The notes under the pieces were generated by a model, which worked only from the letters and a program-made list of their open reading frames with translations, did not search any database and was not told the origin of the DNA. DNA of 64,000 nt from positions 11,077,789-11,141,788 of the forward strand of contig NC_037640.1 of the NCBI RefSeq assembly GCF_003254395.2. The letters run 5' to 3'. The first letter of the stretch is position 1; the number at the start of each line of letters is the position of its first letter. The translations under genes were made by a program, and so were the position numbers. Below are positions 1 to 11,227 of the stretch, in pieces. The DNA is from Apis mellifera. Its lineage: Eukaryota > Arthropoda > Insecta > Hymenoptera > Apidae.

Positions 1-313
1 ATTTTCTATTCATTTTTGCTGATTTAATCTATACTAAAAATAATATATTAACTTAATATTTATAAATATTTTTATTTATATATTTTTCAAATAATTCACT
101 TCTTCACTTTTCAAATTTGCTTCTTCATTTTTTCTTTATGGAGCATGATAATGTATTATATTTTTTGATATTGCAAATGTATTAGCTTTATTAAAAATCA
201 ACTTTATTTAATCCTTGTTATTTATGTATATTGTTCACATTTTAAATTGCTATATTAACTGCTTACTAATCAAATATATAATGCCATTGCTCTAGCCGGA
301 GCTCTTTTTGCAG
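1..313 (+). other. Intron of fs(1)h (3' part)
   Basis: AT-rich sequence ending in a pyrimidine-rich tract and CAG at 311-313, directly before the first coding exon seen. No other element recognised. Confidence 0.8.
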
Positions 314-1525
314 AGATGAATACAGGGATGCCATCAATGAGTAATCATTCGAGTTCACAGCTCATGCCTGAGAAAAAGATGACACCACCCGATTCAAAAA
401 ATCCTGTGTCGAATTTCGCTTCAGCTTTTAAAAATAAGGTAAGATAATTTTTGAAATTTTTGTAATGTTACATAATCTTCTTTCTGTATTTTTCTAAATA
501 TTTAATTTTTTTTACTTATTTATTCTTATACAGACTGTAGAACAAAATGTGAAAAATGCCTCGTCATGGTCATCTTTAGCACAAGCATCAAGTCCTCAAT
601 CTGCAGCAGGAAGTAGCATGAAAAGTGCAGCACAGGATTCATTCCAAGCATTCAAAAAACAAGCAAAAGAAAAGCAAGACAGGGTTAGTGAAATGTATTT
701 ATTTTATAAATAATACAATAATATTATTGTACACTTTAATATAATGCTTTTTATTTGACTATTTAATAAAATTAAATAAAGATTTTTATATAAATGAAAT
801 AATATATGATGTGATATATTTAAAAATAAAATATTTAATTATTTCTATAGCAAAGAGCTTTATTGGAACAGCAAGAAATGCGTAGACAACAAAAAGAACA
901 AGCAGAACGAGAACGTTTACGACAAGAAAATGAAAGAAGAAGAGAACGAGAAGAAGAAGACGCTTTAGATAAAGTTAGGAAAACTGTTGGTGATCAGCAA
1001 GGAAATGTCATGACTGCTACGTCAAGAGCAGAAGAAGTCAAAGCCATTGTTGATACCGATAGTAGTAGTCCAAGTCATTCATCCAATCAGGATAAAGCCG
1101 CAGCTGAAAGAGAACGTCAAAGGCTACGAGAGCAAGAACGACGACGACGCGAAGCGGTAAGTTCTATTATACTTTTTATACGAGCATTTCACGTCTCATG
1201 TAAAACTTAAAATTTAAATATATGAAAATTTAAATAAAGCATAACATCATATGCGTATAATGTCATTGAAATATATATATATACATATAAGTATGAAGTG
1301 TAGCCTCTTATATAAAAATTAAAAATATTTTAGAAATATTAATAGAATATTTAATAGATTATTTTTTTGTAGAAAGTTTGAATCATAAATAAATTTTCTT
1401 TATCGTCTACAGTTTTTGGTAGACGAATTTGCCAAGATTGGATATATTTATTATTTCAGATGGCCGGACAAATTGACATGAACATGCAAAGTGATTTGAT
1501 GGCAGCATTTGAGGAGTCGTTATAA
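314..1525 (+). CDS. fs(1)h: fs(1)h / BRD4-like BET protein, long isoform, C-terminal exons (5' partial)
   Basis: Four coding exons join in frame: 314-438, 534-683, 851-1156 and 1460-1525 (stop TAA 1523-1525), giving 214 residues after two leading bases of a split codon. All borders are AG/GT. The protein has a Ser-rich stretch, then a charged Arg/Glu/Gln helix-rich segment (about residues 90-195, consistent with a coiled coil), and ends with DMNMQSDLMAAFEESL. That ending matches the conserved C-terminal motif of long BET isoforms (Drosophila fs(1)h long form, vertebrate BRD4), known in BRD4 to contact P-TEFb. The bromodomains and ET domain lie upstream, outside the window. The family reads acetylated histones in the nucleus and promotes Pol II pause release. 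The first exon could start at 314 or 316 because of a tandem AG. The gene is tail-to-tail with argininosuccinate synthase. Confidence 0.93.
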
Positions 1526-4500
1526 TGTTATTTGCTGTTCGTTGTAAATCCACTAAAACCGGGCAAGACTTGGATGAATATTTGGCGCTGGATGATACGA
1601 TAAAAACGTATATAATATATACGTCAGTCAATAACAAATAATAATAATAAATAATGAAATAAACCGAATCGAAAAAGTCGGTGTAACAAAGTTAAATAAT
1701 ATAATGGTGGTGCGAGTTGGGACATTCCAACAAAGAACCTTAACGTCATTGTCCGAGTGGATCGGAATTCAAAGAAACAGTTTATCAAATAACTCAAACT
1801 TGTGTGTAATCGACGGACACCTAAGTGTGACCTAATGTAATTAGATAAATACTTACACGACACTTTAAAAAAAAAAATACTACACTGACTATTGTGTTAC
1901 ATTTTTCCGGTTTTCATAAGTTTGTACTTTATGTAAATTTCGAAACAAAACAAAAAAATATTACACAGATGATAAATGAACGAAAGAAGAGTATGCGAGA
2001 GAGAGAGAGAAAGAGAGAAAAATAGAATGTATAATGTGCGGTCAAGGAATAGATGAGTATGAAAGTGTGAACAGAGTGAAAGTTGTGTACATTTAGTTAA
2101 GTTTTATATTTTTCCACATTCAGTCATTAATCGTTGGTAGGATTACATAGACAGTGTTTCTGCCAATAATACATATAATTATTAGCAATTACTAATAATT
2201 TTATTGCAGATTTCTTTCTCGATTATGAATATACACTATTTGTAATCACGAAATAGGTAGACTTGTTAAGTCAATAATATAGAAAAAAATATATCTAATG
2301 CGAACATACATTGGTGAATTTAATCATATTGATCATTATGATAGCCCAGTTAAGTCTATCTCGATTTCGATTGACTTGAGAATCAAATCAGGGCCAATCG
2401 GTTGATTTGAAAAAACGGAAAAAAAAAAAAAAATAAATAAATATTCGTAAACTCACCTTAGAACAAAGTCGTCAATTATTACGAATAACCGTAAGGTGAT
2501 CATAGAATGATATAGCTTCGATCCTACCAACTATTAGATCAGATCCACGTATGTACCTAATTATTGGTATACTTTGGGATCGCAGAAACAGAAAATGTGA
2601 CACAGTATCGGCTCGTAAATGGAACATTATTTAGAAAACAATTATGTTTGTTTTATATAATGAATACTATGAAAATAGTTTCATTAAGGAAATGTTAGAC
2701 ATTTCAAGAAAAATTATTGAAATATAACCACGGAGTCGCGGTTTGATGAAGCGATTCAAATTTTACAAAATATAAATCGCCCTTATTATATGTATGTACG
2801 CAATTGTATAACGCGCATCCAAAATTCAATCGGCAAAAAGTACAAAAAATGACATTTAATTAAAAAACCGATTATTGATTAAAATTTGGATTTATTGCGT
2901 ACTACTATTATTATATTACTATTACAGAGGGATTTTTAAAGAAGTATTTGAATTTGTAGAAGTTATAAAAATAATGGCTATAGTGGTACAGAGACATTAC
3001 ATGATAACAAAGATGTTATTATGTAAGGTATATTATTATTATTATATATTAATTATTATTAATTATTATTATTAATATTATTATTAATATTATTATTATT
3101 ATTATTATTATTAAATTATTTCATTGAATGGAATTTTATTTTTTTAAGAGCCTCTTTAAACCTGCAATGTCTTTCTCTTTATCGTAGTAGCGTAACAAAT
3201 GAGTTTTTTTATTTGGAATTGAAGGAACGCTACACTGGCACAAGAGTCGTTTGTGGCATTAACAAAAATATGCTTAATTTTATTTTCGCTTAATTCAAAA
3301 AAAAAAAAAAAAAAAAAAGAATTTACTGTTCACAAAATACATGTTCCTTTCTACGTGATACTAGAACAAATACAGTTTACAGTTTTGCGAACAATATGCA
3401 TTATATGATCTTAAATAATATTCGAAGATCGAATATTACGCATTATTTGGTACATACTGAAATATATACGCGATGTTCGTACGATCATGAACAAATGAAT
3501 TCGTCTTATTTTCAAATCTCTGTCAAACGTTATAAGATATCGATGATAGATCGCCGATACGTAATGTTAAAATTTTATTTATTCTGAATTGCTTTTTTTT
3601 CTTTCAACACATCGATCTATCGTGGTATCGTATAACATTGCCTTCGACGAACCTCTTTGACGTTTTTCGTTAAAAAAACGTCGCTTTAAAAAAATCGATC
3701 GTGTGATTGCACATTATGTAATAAATTTTGGAAGAGGAATTTCGCGAAATTCAAATGCGATCGATCGAAAAAGAAAAGAAAAAAAAAAAAAGAAAAAAAA
3801 AAGGAAAGGAAGAAAATCTATTTCCGAATCTTCAAGAATTCCGTCGAAAGTTTGGCTTGCGTTTTGAATTGCTGAAATGCCCCTCGCCTAAAGATGACAT
3901 TACAGTGTATACAAACGATTTATTATTATTACACAGACGCTTAGACCTGATTCCGTCGCAATTAAAATTTGTTTAATAATATATATATATACACATATAT
4001 ATATATATATATGTATAATCGTTCAAATTTCTTGAGCGTTTCCTCCTAAACGCGTGAGTGAAATGGAGTCGACGCTAAAGAAAAAAAAAACGTGTCGAGA
4101 TAACGAACAGGAAAGCGTGTAGGAGGCGTGTATCGTATCGCGTGCCAGAAGATATATCCACGAAATATCCAATACGTTTGTAGAGTAACGTTAATTGTAT
4201 GTGTGCCTGTCTATACCTGATTTGTTTAGATACTTATCAATTATAATGACCAGGCAAGAGAGAGAGAGAGAGAGAAAAATATGAATTCTAAGTGCAAGTA
4301 AAATAATGATTGACAGGGAAAAAGTAAAATGGTTTGGAAAAAAAAGAAAAAAATACAATGTCGTGAATAATTATGTCCGAAATCTATCTCTCGGGAGTAT
4401 ATATATATATATTGATTGAATTTATTGTGCGTTGTCATTGTTTGCGACCGATCGAAAATAATATTGTATTGTCATTGAGAATATCATCAGAGAAACAAGG

Positions 4501-6840
4501 GATCGCAAGCGAGGAGCTCGAAAATGGTACACGACAGGTGTATGATAAAAAAAATAAGAGGGCGAAAAAGATTTATAAGTATATATTCGCGTCGGTATTC
4601 GTAATTCCTGTTTTCGTTGTCAGGTGCATCGGAGATGAACGAAAGAAAAAAGAAAAAAAAAAAGGGAGAGAAAAAAAAATATCGATAATAATAATAATAA
4701 CACAAGCATTCGAAGTAACGAATATGGAATGCTCTTTATTCTCATGTGTTGTGTGCGCTTTCATATCAATTGCGATCACGCATTCGTCGATCGTCAATAC
4801 TACAATTTCTAGCAATACAGTAGACTATCTTACATCTTTTCTTTTTTTATTTAATACATAATACCGGGTATCCGGTTCCCGGTTGTTTGCCAATCAAAAA
4901 AAAAAAAAAAAAAATTCAAGATTCCACCAGAGATGAAATCTTGGCTCTCAACATTTTTAGCAATGATGTATTCACTGCGATAATATATTAATATTCGCGT
5001 CTTAGCATGTACAATGATTTAGTCATCCGTATGTTAATTCTTGTTGTATGCACTTAATGCAGTGAGATGATTTCCCGCGAGGGTGACATTAAAATAATAA
5101 TAATAATATGTGAAAAAGGAGGGAAAGTGAGAGAAGAAAAAAAAGATAAAATCTTGTGTTCTTTCGATATAAAAGAGAAAAAAAAAAAAAAAAAGCGATG
5201 TTTCGAGGAGGAGATAATGGAATTGTCATAGATATTATAAATCGAATCGAAGTTTAAGTCTAGGCGTATATAAATATAAATATGTACTGTTTTTCCGTTT
5301 TACTAACGTCGATCATTATCGGTATTCGAGCGAAGATTTTCCGAAAAACATGTCTATTGGCATATATAATTACAAATTACTTATATTTGATATTCGAATA
5401 CGATAGATGGTACGTTATAATACGATGTAATATACGATATAAAATGTTAGGAAATGTAAAAAAAAACACAAAAAAAAAAAACAAAAAGAAAAGAAAAAAA
5501 AAGGGAAAAAAAGAGAGAGAGAGAGAAAAAAAAAAGAAACATTGAAATGTGACATCATGTTGAAACGTAAATCGATTTTCTCTATTCAAAAAATATCGCA
5601 CGATGACGATGACGAGTCAAATCGATTTTTTCTGAAAGGGAAAATCGTTTAAATAATGATTTAAATATTTTTCATGTACAATCGGTACGTGTTTATCTTC
5701 CAGCGAATGCTTTTAACGACATTCTGCATGTCATGTGTTATTATTTTTCTATTTGTTTAATTTTTCGTGTCCTGAGCGTGGTTGGTAATATAAAAAAAAG
5801 TTGGTATATCAGAAGAATGAAAAATTCTGGCATATCATGGTATTAGAGAATGATGCTCGGATGAATGAAAAATTTTTTTTTTCTTTATTAATCGACAAAG
5901 CAATTTCCACGATTTTGATTGTTTTTGCTCGATTATATGTCTATATTGTACCATTAGACTGACCAATCGCAAGTGTCTTCGAATGAAAGAATTCCTCTGA
6001 TTATGAAATTACGCGTCGTGTTATAAAATAACGAGCTCAATAGTGACACGAATTCTAAAACAAAGAAAAAAAATATTAAGAAGAAAGAATTAAAGAAGAG
6101 AGTGAGTTTGATAGAAAAAAAAAAAAAAGAAGAAAAAAGAGAGAGAGAGAGAGAGAAAGCGAATAAGAGAGGGAGCGTAAGAGAAAAGAATATGGAAATA
6201 GGAATGAAAGTGAGAATGGAAGAGAGCAAGAAGGAATGTGTGTACTCTAGGTATTATGATTGTATAATACGTGGTTTGTAATTGTACATACGAGAAGAAA
6301 TCATTGGCAGCAATTTAAACAGAATACAAATATCTATGTATAAAAAGTAATAAGTACTAATACTACACCTCTATATATGTGATAAGGTTTGTAATATTTA
6401 AGGGAGGCCGATAGATTGTATAACCTACTAGATCTCAGTATAAGTTACTAGGTAAAGATCGTAATAATTCGTAAGTAACACCAAAATCACTCCGCTGTAT
6501 CAAAAAAAATAATTTTTTATATAAGTTCCCACGGGCGCACATCATCTCCAATGGCACATGAGTTTTAGTAGACTTATTACGACTAACGATAGCAAGACAG
6601 ATTAAGCTGGTTGTACATAAATAATAATGATGAAATGAAGAATAAATGGCTAAAATAAAGAAATGCTTGATGTTGTTAAGTAAGAGAGGACGTTGTTTAC
6701 TGAGCCAACGTTGTGTTTGTTCGCACGCTTACCCTTCTGACTTCCATTACAAACTTATATTTTTATTCAAAGGAAATATAATTTATAATTTTTTATATTG
6801 TTCATCCAAAGAATGCAAATAAACAAATTATTGGATTTCT
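1526..6840 (+). other. Probable long 3' UTR / 3' flank of fs(1)h
   Basis: No credible coding frame. The sequence is AT-rich with poly-A runs (about 2418-2433, 3298-3318, 4897-4915, 5170-5185), an ATT-repeat tract (3050-3115), GA runs (4256-4276, 6138-6156) and TA runs (3978-4012). Possible polyadenylation signals AATAAA lie at 6641-6646, 6654-6659 and 6817-6822. Two exact matches to the Pumilio consensus TGTANATA are at 6283-6290 and 6612-6619. Where the transcript really ends cannot be told from sequence, so the distal limit is a guess. Confidence 0.5.
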
Positions 6841-7792
6841 AATGTGATTTTTTTGTGATTGATGCATCATTACAAATGCATTTATTCAATATATATATAT
6901 ATTTTTTAATATCGTTGAAACATCAATTTAATACAAATTTAATTCATAATTTTTTTTATTTCTTCTACAAACTCGAAAATGTAACAACATGCAAAATGAA
7001 AAATATTGATTCATTCTATCGTCTCTATTTACTTAACAATATCAAATTGAACTATATCGTCTGTTTTCTTATTAATATCTTATAAATAAATAAGAAAGGA
7101 GACACTTGAATTAGATACTTGAATTAATGTTACATGAGGCAAATGTGAATACAATGTTATATAATAAAGCTGCAGGTTATTAATTAATACAGTTATATAT
7201 ACAGAATTACCTTTCTTAGTTTGTAATATTTTGCATGTTATATATAAAGATATAAATATATAAATATGAATAGAAAGAGAGAGAAAGAGAGAGAGAAAGA
7301 AACAGAGTGAAAGTGTTACATAGTCATCGATAGAGGAGATATACTGATTGAAATACATATTCTCATGTTTGACGTTTTCTCTTATGTTGCGGATCTATTA
7401 GATTGGATAAGAAATATTGTATATAATATTAATACAGATAAAACAATGCATATTATACGTTATTATAATCTTTACAAATATGCTAATTATCATAAGGTTT
7501 AATTATTAATAACTAATTGAAAGTAAATTAATTGTACTTGTATTTTTCATTGAGAACCTTACCTCTTAGAGAACAACTCAAAATGTAAAATTTATAACAT
7601 ATATAAAATTTAATTGAAATAAAATAAAAAGTATCTTAAAATTGATACTCGATAAATTAAATTCGTTTCTTTTATAAATAATTACACACACAAATTTTTT
7701 ATTCTCTTCTTAAATTATATATAAAATTTTTATATATAATTTATATATGATTATATGATATATATTATGACATATATTTTAATAAAATAAAT
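6841..7792. other. Convergent intergenic region / 3' UTR of argininosuccinate synthase
   Basis: AT-rich, with a GA-rich stretch at 7276-7305. On the minus strand an AATAAA signal (reads tttatt on +) lies at 7698-7703, about 90 nt past the stop codon of the synthase gene. Nothing else recognised. Confidence 0.5.
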
Positions 7793-9678
7793 TTAAATAT
7801 CACATTGCTCTTTGAAGCGATTAAATTCTTTCAATCTGTAAGCTTGTGTGCGAATAAAACCACCCACATCCTCGGGCTCGAAATCTCCTTGCACGTCCAT
7901 TGAAACTAAACTTTGGTTGTACAAAGAAGTTTTGCTGTGTCGACTAAGTACAGATACTGTAAGTTCAAAATAATTAAGTATTTGCTTAAAAAAAAAAGAA
8001 AAAATTGATTTCATTGATACTAACCATTTCCCTTATACAACTTCAATCGAACCGTACCATTTACGTATTTTTGAGAATACAATATGCTATTCCGTACGAA
8101 ATCAAATTCGGGAGAAAACCAGAAACCTGAAAATGAACAATTATTTCCTATTTTTAAACATATTTCATTTCACGAAATTATTATTTCTTATTTCATTAAT
8201 TATCCTTAATATTTTTTTTTTTTTACCATTGTATACGTAATCAGACATTTTGCTAGTCAAATAAGATTTTATTCTTAAAACCTCGCGATCTAATATAAAG
8301 ATCTCTAAATCTTGATGTGCTTTGTATAGAATCGTCGCTCCCGGTGATTCGTAAATTCCTCTAGACTAGAAATACATATAACAATTTTTAAGAATTCTAA
8401 AAATTGACAAACTATTTGACAAATTCTTATTTTACTTATTCACTTTCAAACCGATAAAACGATTCTCGACAATGTCGATACGTCCTATACCATGCAGATT
8501 ACCAACTTCATTTAAACATTGCATTATTTCAAGCGGAGTGAGAAACGTTTCGTTATTTTTTAATCGCTCGACGGACGACGGGTATCCTCGCTCAAATTTG
8601 ATTTCAATCTCTTCCGGCTCCGTTGGAGAACACAATGGATCACGCGTCATTTTGTATATTTCTTTCGGGACCAATGCATTTGGATTTTCCAAAATACCCG
8701 ATTCGTAACTAAAAAATATATATGTATATTTATATTCTAATTTTCTACACCGCGTATTTTTAACTAATTTTTTTAATTAATAAAATAAAAGTATAAATCA
8801 TTCCAAATATACCTAACGTGTAACAGATTTGCATCAGTGCTCCATGGCTCTTTTGGCGTCACTGAAATAGGAATACCGTTCTGTTGTGCGTATTTTAACA
8901 AATCCGTTCTTCCTGAAAATCTTGTGTAAAATTCTTTCTCCCTCCAAGGTGCGAGTATCTGTAACAAAATGACAAAGTAAAGAGATTGTATAAACAATAT
9001 ATAAAATGTTGAAAAATATAAAATCGAAATACCTGGATATCTGGGCAAAGGCTGTAACAGTTTAACTCGAAACGTACTTGATCGTTACCTTTCCCTGTCG
9101 CACCATGAGCGATTATATGCGCATTTTCACCTTTCGCGAGTCTCACGAGACCCTCGCTGATGCATGGCCGAGCGATCGCCGTACCCAAAAGGTATCTATC
9201 CTCGTAAATAAGTCCGCAAGCAATGGCTGGCCACACAAATGACGATAGAAAAACTTCTCTGAGATCTTCTATTACTACCTTGAAGTAAATAATTGAATGG
9301 CTGATAATTAAAAAAAAAAAAAGTTAGAAAAGATTGTTTTATCCTTCGGAAGATTAACAAAATCTTGAGAATCGATAGAATTATCAACGTGATTTAAGAT
9401 AAAGATATCTGTAAAAAATCGATAAAAATCTTCTTATCACCTTCGTAGCACCAATTTTTAACGCTTTTTTTCTAGCAGCATCAAAATCTTCTTCTTGTCC
9501 CACGTTTGCCTGGATCGAGATTTTTTTATTTAAAAAGAAGAAGTAATAATTATACATCAAACAATCTTACCATATAAGCTATAACTTGATACCCCTTTTC
9601 TTTCAACCATAATAATATGCACGATGTGTCCAAGCCACCGCTATAAGCTAGAACAACTTTCTTCTCCGTTTCGGACAT
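7793..9678 (-). CDS. Ass: Argininosuccinate synthase
   Basis: Joins citrulline and aspartate with ATP to make argininosuccinate, the rate-limiting step of arginine synthesis in the cytosol. Eight exons in transcript order: 9678-9571, 9509-9441, 9278-9033, 8958-8813, 8708-8444, 8365-8227, 8126-8025, 7956-7793. They total 1239 nt, encoding 412 residues plus TAA, the same length as human ASS1. All splice phases agree. The ATP-binding motif SGGLDTS is at residues 13-19. The second family signature GATGKGNDQVRFE is at 118-130. The region around IDIVENRFIGLKSRGIY is also highly conserved. Introns are short. No truncation or missing active-site motif is seen, so the enzyme should be functional. It lies upstream of, and points towards, the 3' end of fs(1)h. 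Confidence 0.97.
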
Positions 9679-11227
9679 TTTTTTTTAAAACTCCTGATGC
9701 AATTCAGAAGACAATATGATGATATTAATTTTGTAAATCGACTGTTGGATAACTCCTCTCGTTGACCCATGATTGACGATAACCCACGAACGATTTTCAT
9801 AATAATAATAATAATATAAAATGAGTTAATTTTTATGTTAATTTCAATTGGCTCAATGTTCGATTTCAAATCAAATAGAATATCTTTACTTAATGCGATG
9901 ATATGGTGAATGCGTAAAAAAAGAAACAAAATTGGAGCGAATTGTATAGGCCTTTATAAGCAGAACATTTTGTTTGAACTACAATCTACATACATATATA
10001 TATATGTATACTCATATAATATATTATGTAATAATCAATACTATGTAAACTTTGTAATAATCTCGCCGCTAAGTAATCACAATATTAACACATAATCATT
10101 AACAGATTAACTTCCACCGATCGAAAGCGATGTACAATTGCTTCGTTATATACAGCAGAAGTTTTCAACGTGTAAGTACTTTATCAGTATAGTAAAGATA
10201 TTATTTTGAATGAAACAAGTGTAAGTCTTTATATAATCGGACAATTTTCAAATTATGATATAAATGCACGCTTTAAGGTGAGCTAGAAACGGCATTTGTA
10301 TTATATATATATATATAATTTAATACATATAATCGCTATTCAAATGCACTTATTTAGCAACAAATTGATAATAATATAATAAAGTACATATAACGGATAA
10401 CTAAATATACATCTATCGTTTTTTATTGTACAATAAGATAAATATTCGTATCTTTAAACATACTTAAATAACTTTAAACTAAATTATTAATTTAGTTTAT
10501 AAAATAAATATTAATTTTAATTATTTTCTTACACTAAACTATGCTTGCTGAAATTGAAGGGACGTACGATCATGCTATACAATACTCTCGATTCTTATGC
10601 GAATTAAAGAAGCAATAATAGTGATTTCGCAAGCGAAATCTTCTCACACTAAATATTCTTTATCATAGTGTAACAATCTTAATAACTTTTGGAGCGGGAG
10701 ATAACGAAATATTAATAATAACGAGAAATTTACACGAATATCACGACTTTCTACTACAATACATCAATTTCTTTTTGCTAAACGCGTCGCTTATTTTTAA
10801 CAAAGGGATAATATGGCATAGGATAACACATGATATTTTGAGCTAGATCATTCGCGAGCCTAAATTATACTATTAAGCACCTCTGTACCATTTTTTCATT
10901 TAGTATTGCCAACATATTTATTCCTTCCATATTAATTTTTTATTCGTGCAGGCACTTAACACTGGATATCTTTTTCTTCTGGCGCTATTATAATTCTAGC
11001 CAAATGATGTTTATGATATGACATTTCCCAATGTTTTTTTTAATCAGTCGCTAATTAACTAGACGACTTTAACAATTGACTGAGTGTTCCTTATTTTATA
11101 TTAATTATTACTTCGAGATCATCCACAGAACTTCGTAGCTGATATTATTAACGGAGCCAAAGCTAATGGCAATATTAGGAATACGGGAATGTTTTTATTT
11201 TTTTTTTACAACATAAATATTTTCTTT
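9679..11227. other. Spacer: 5' flank of argininosuccinate synthase and 3' UTR of Rop
   Basis: Both flanking genes are on the minus strand, so the left part should hold the promoter and 5' UTR of the synthase and the right part the 3' UTR of Rop. The sequence is AT-rich with a short TA run near 10300-10315. A minus-strand AATAAA (tttatt at 11194-11199) lies about 30 nt past the Rop stop and is a possible but weak polyadenylation signal. No coding frame is supported. Confidence 0.5.

Noticed and set aside
863..1210. 115-codon + strand frame as a stand-alone gene
   Set aside because: It begins inside an fs(1)h exon at a TTG and reads past the splice donor at 1157; it is part of fs(1)h.
4373..4861. 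162-codon + strand frame in the fs(1)h 3' region
   Set aside because: Lys-rich and Ile-rich from poly-A and ATA runs; minus-strand frames overlap it. Consistent with UTR sequence.
10130..10171. Possible 14-codon + strand exon (MYNCFVIYSRSFQR) followed by a GTAAGT donor
   Set aside because: No supporting second exon, no promoter signal, and it lies between two minus-strand genes; a good donor alone is not enough.
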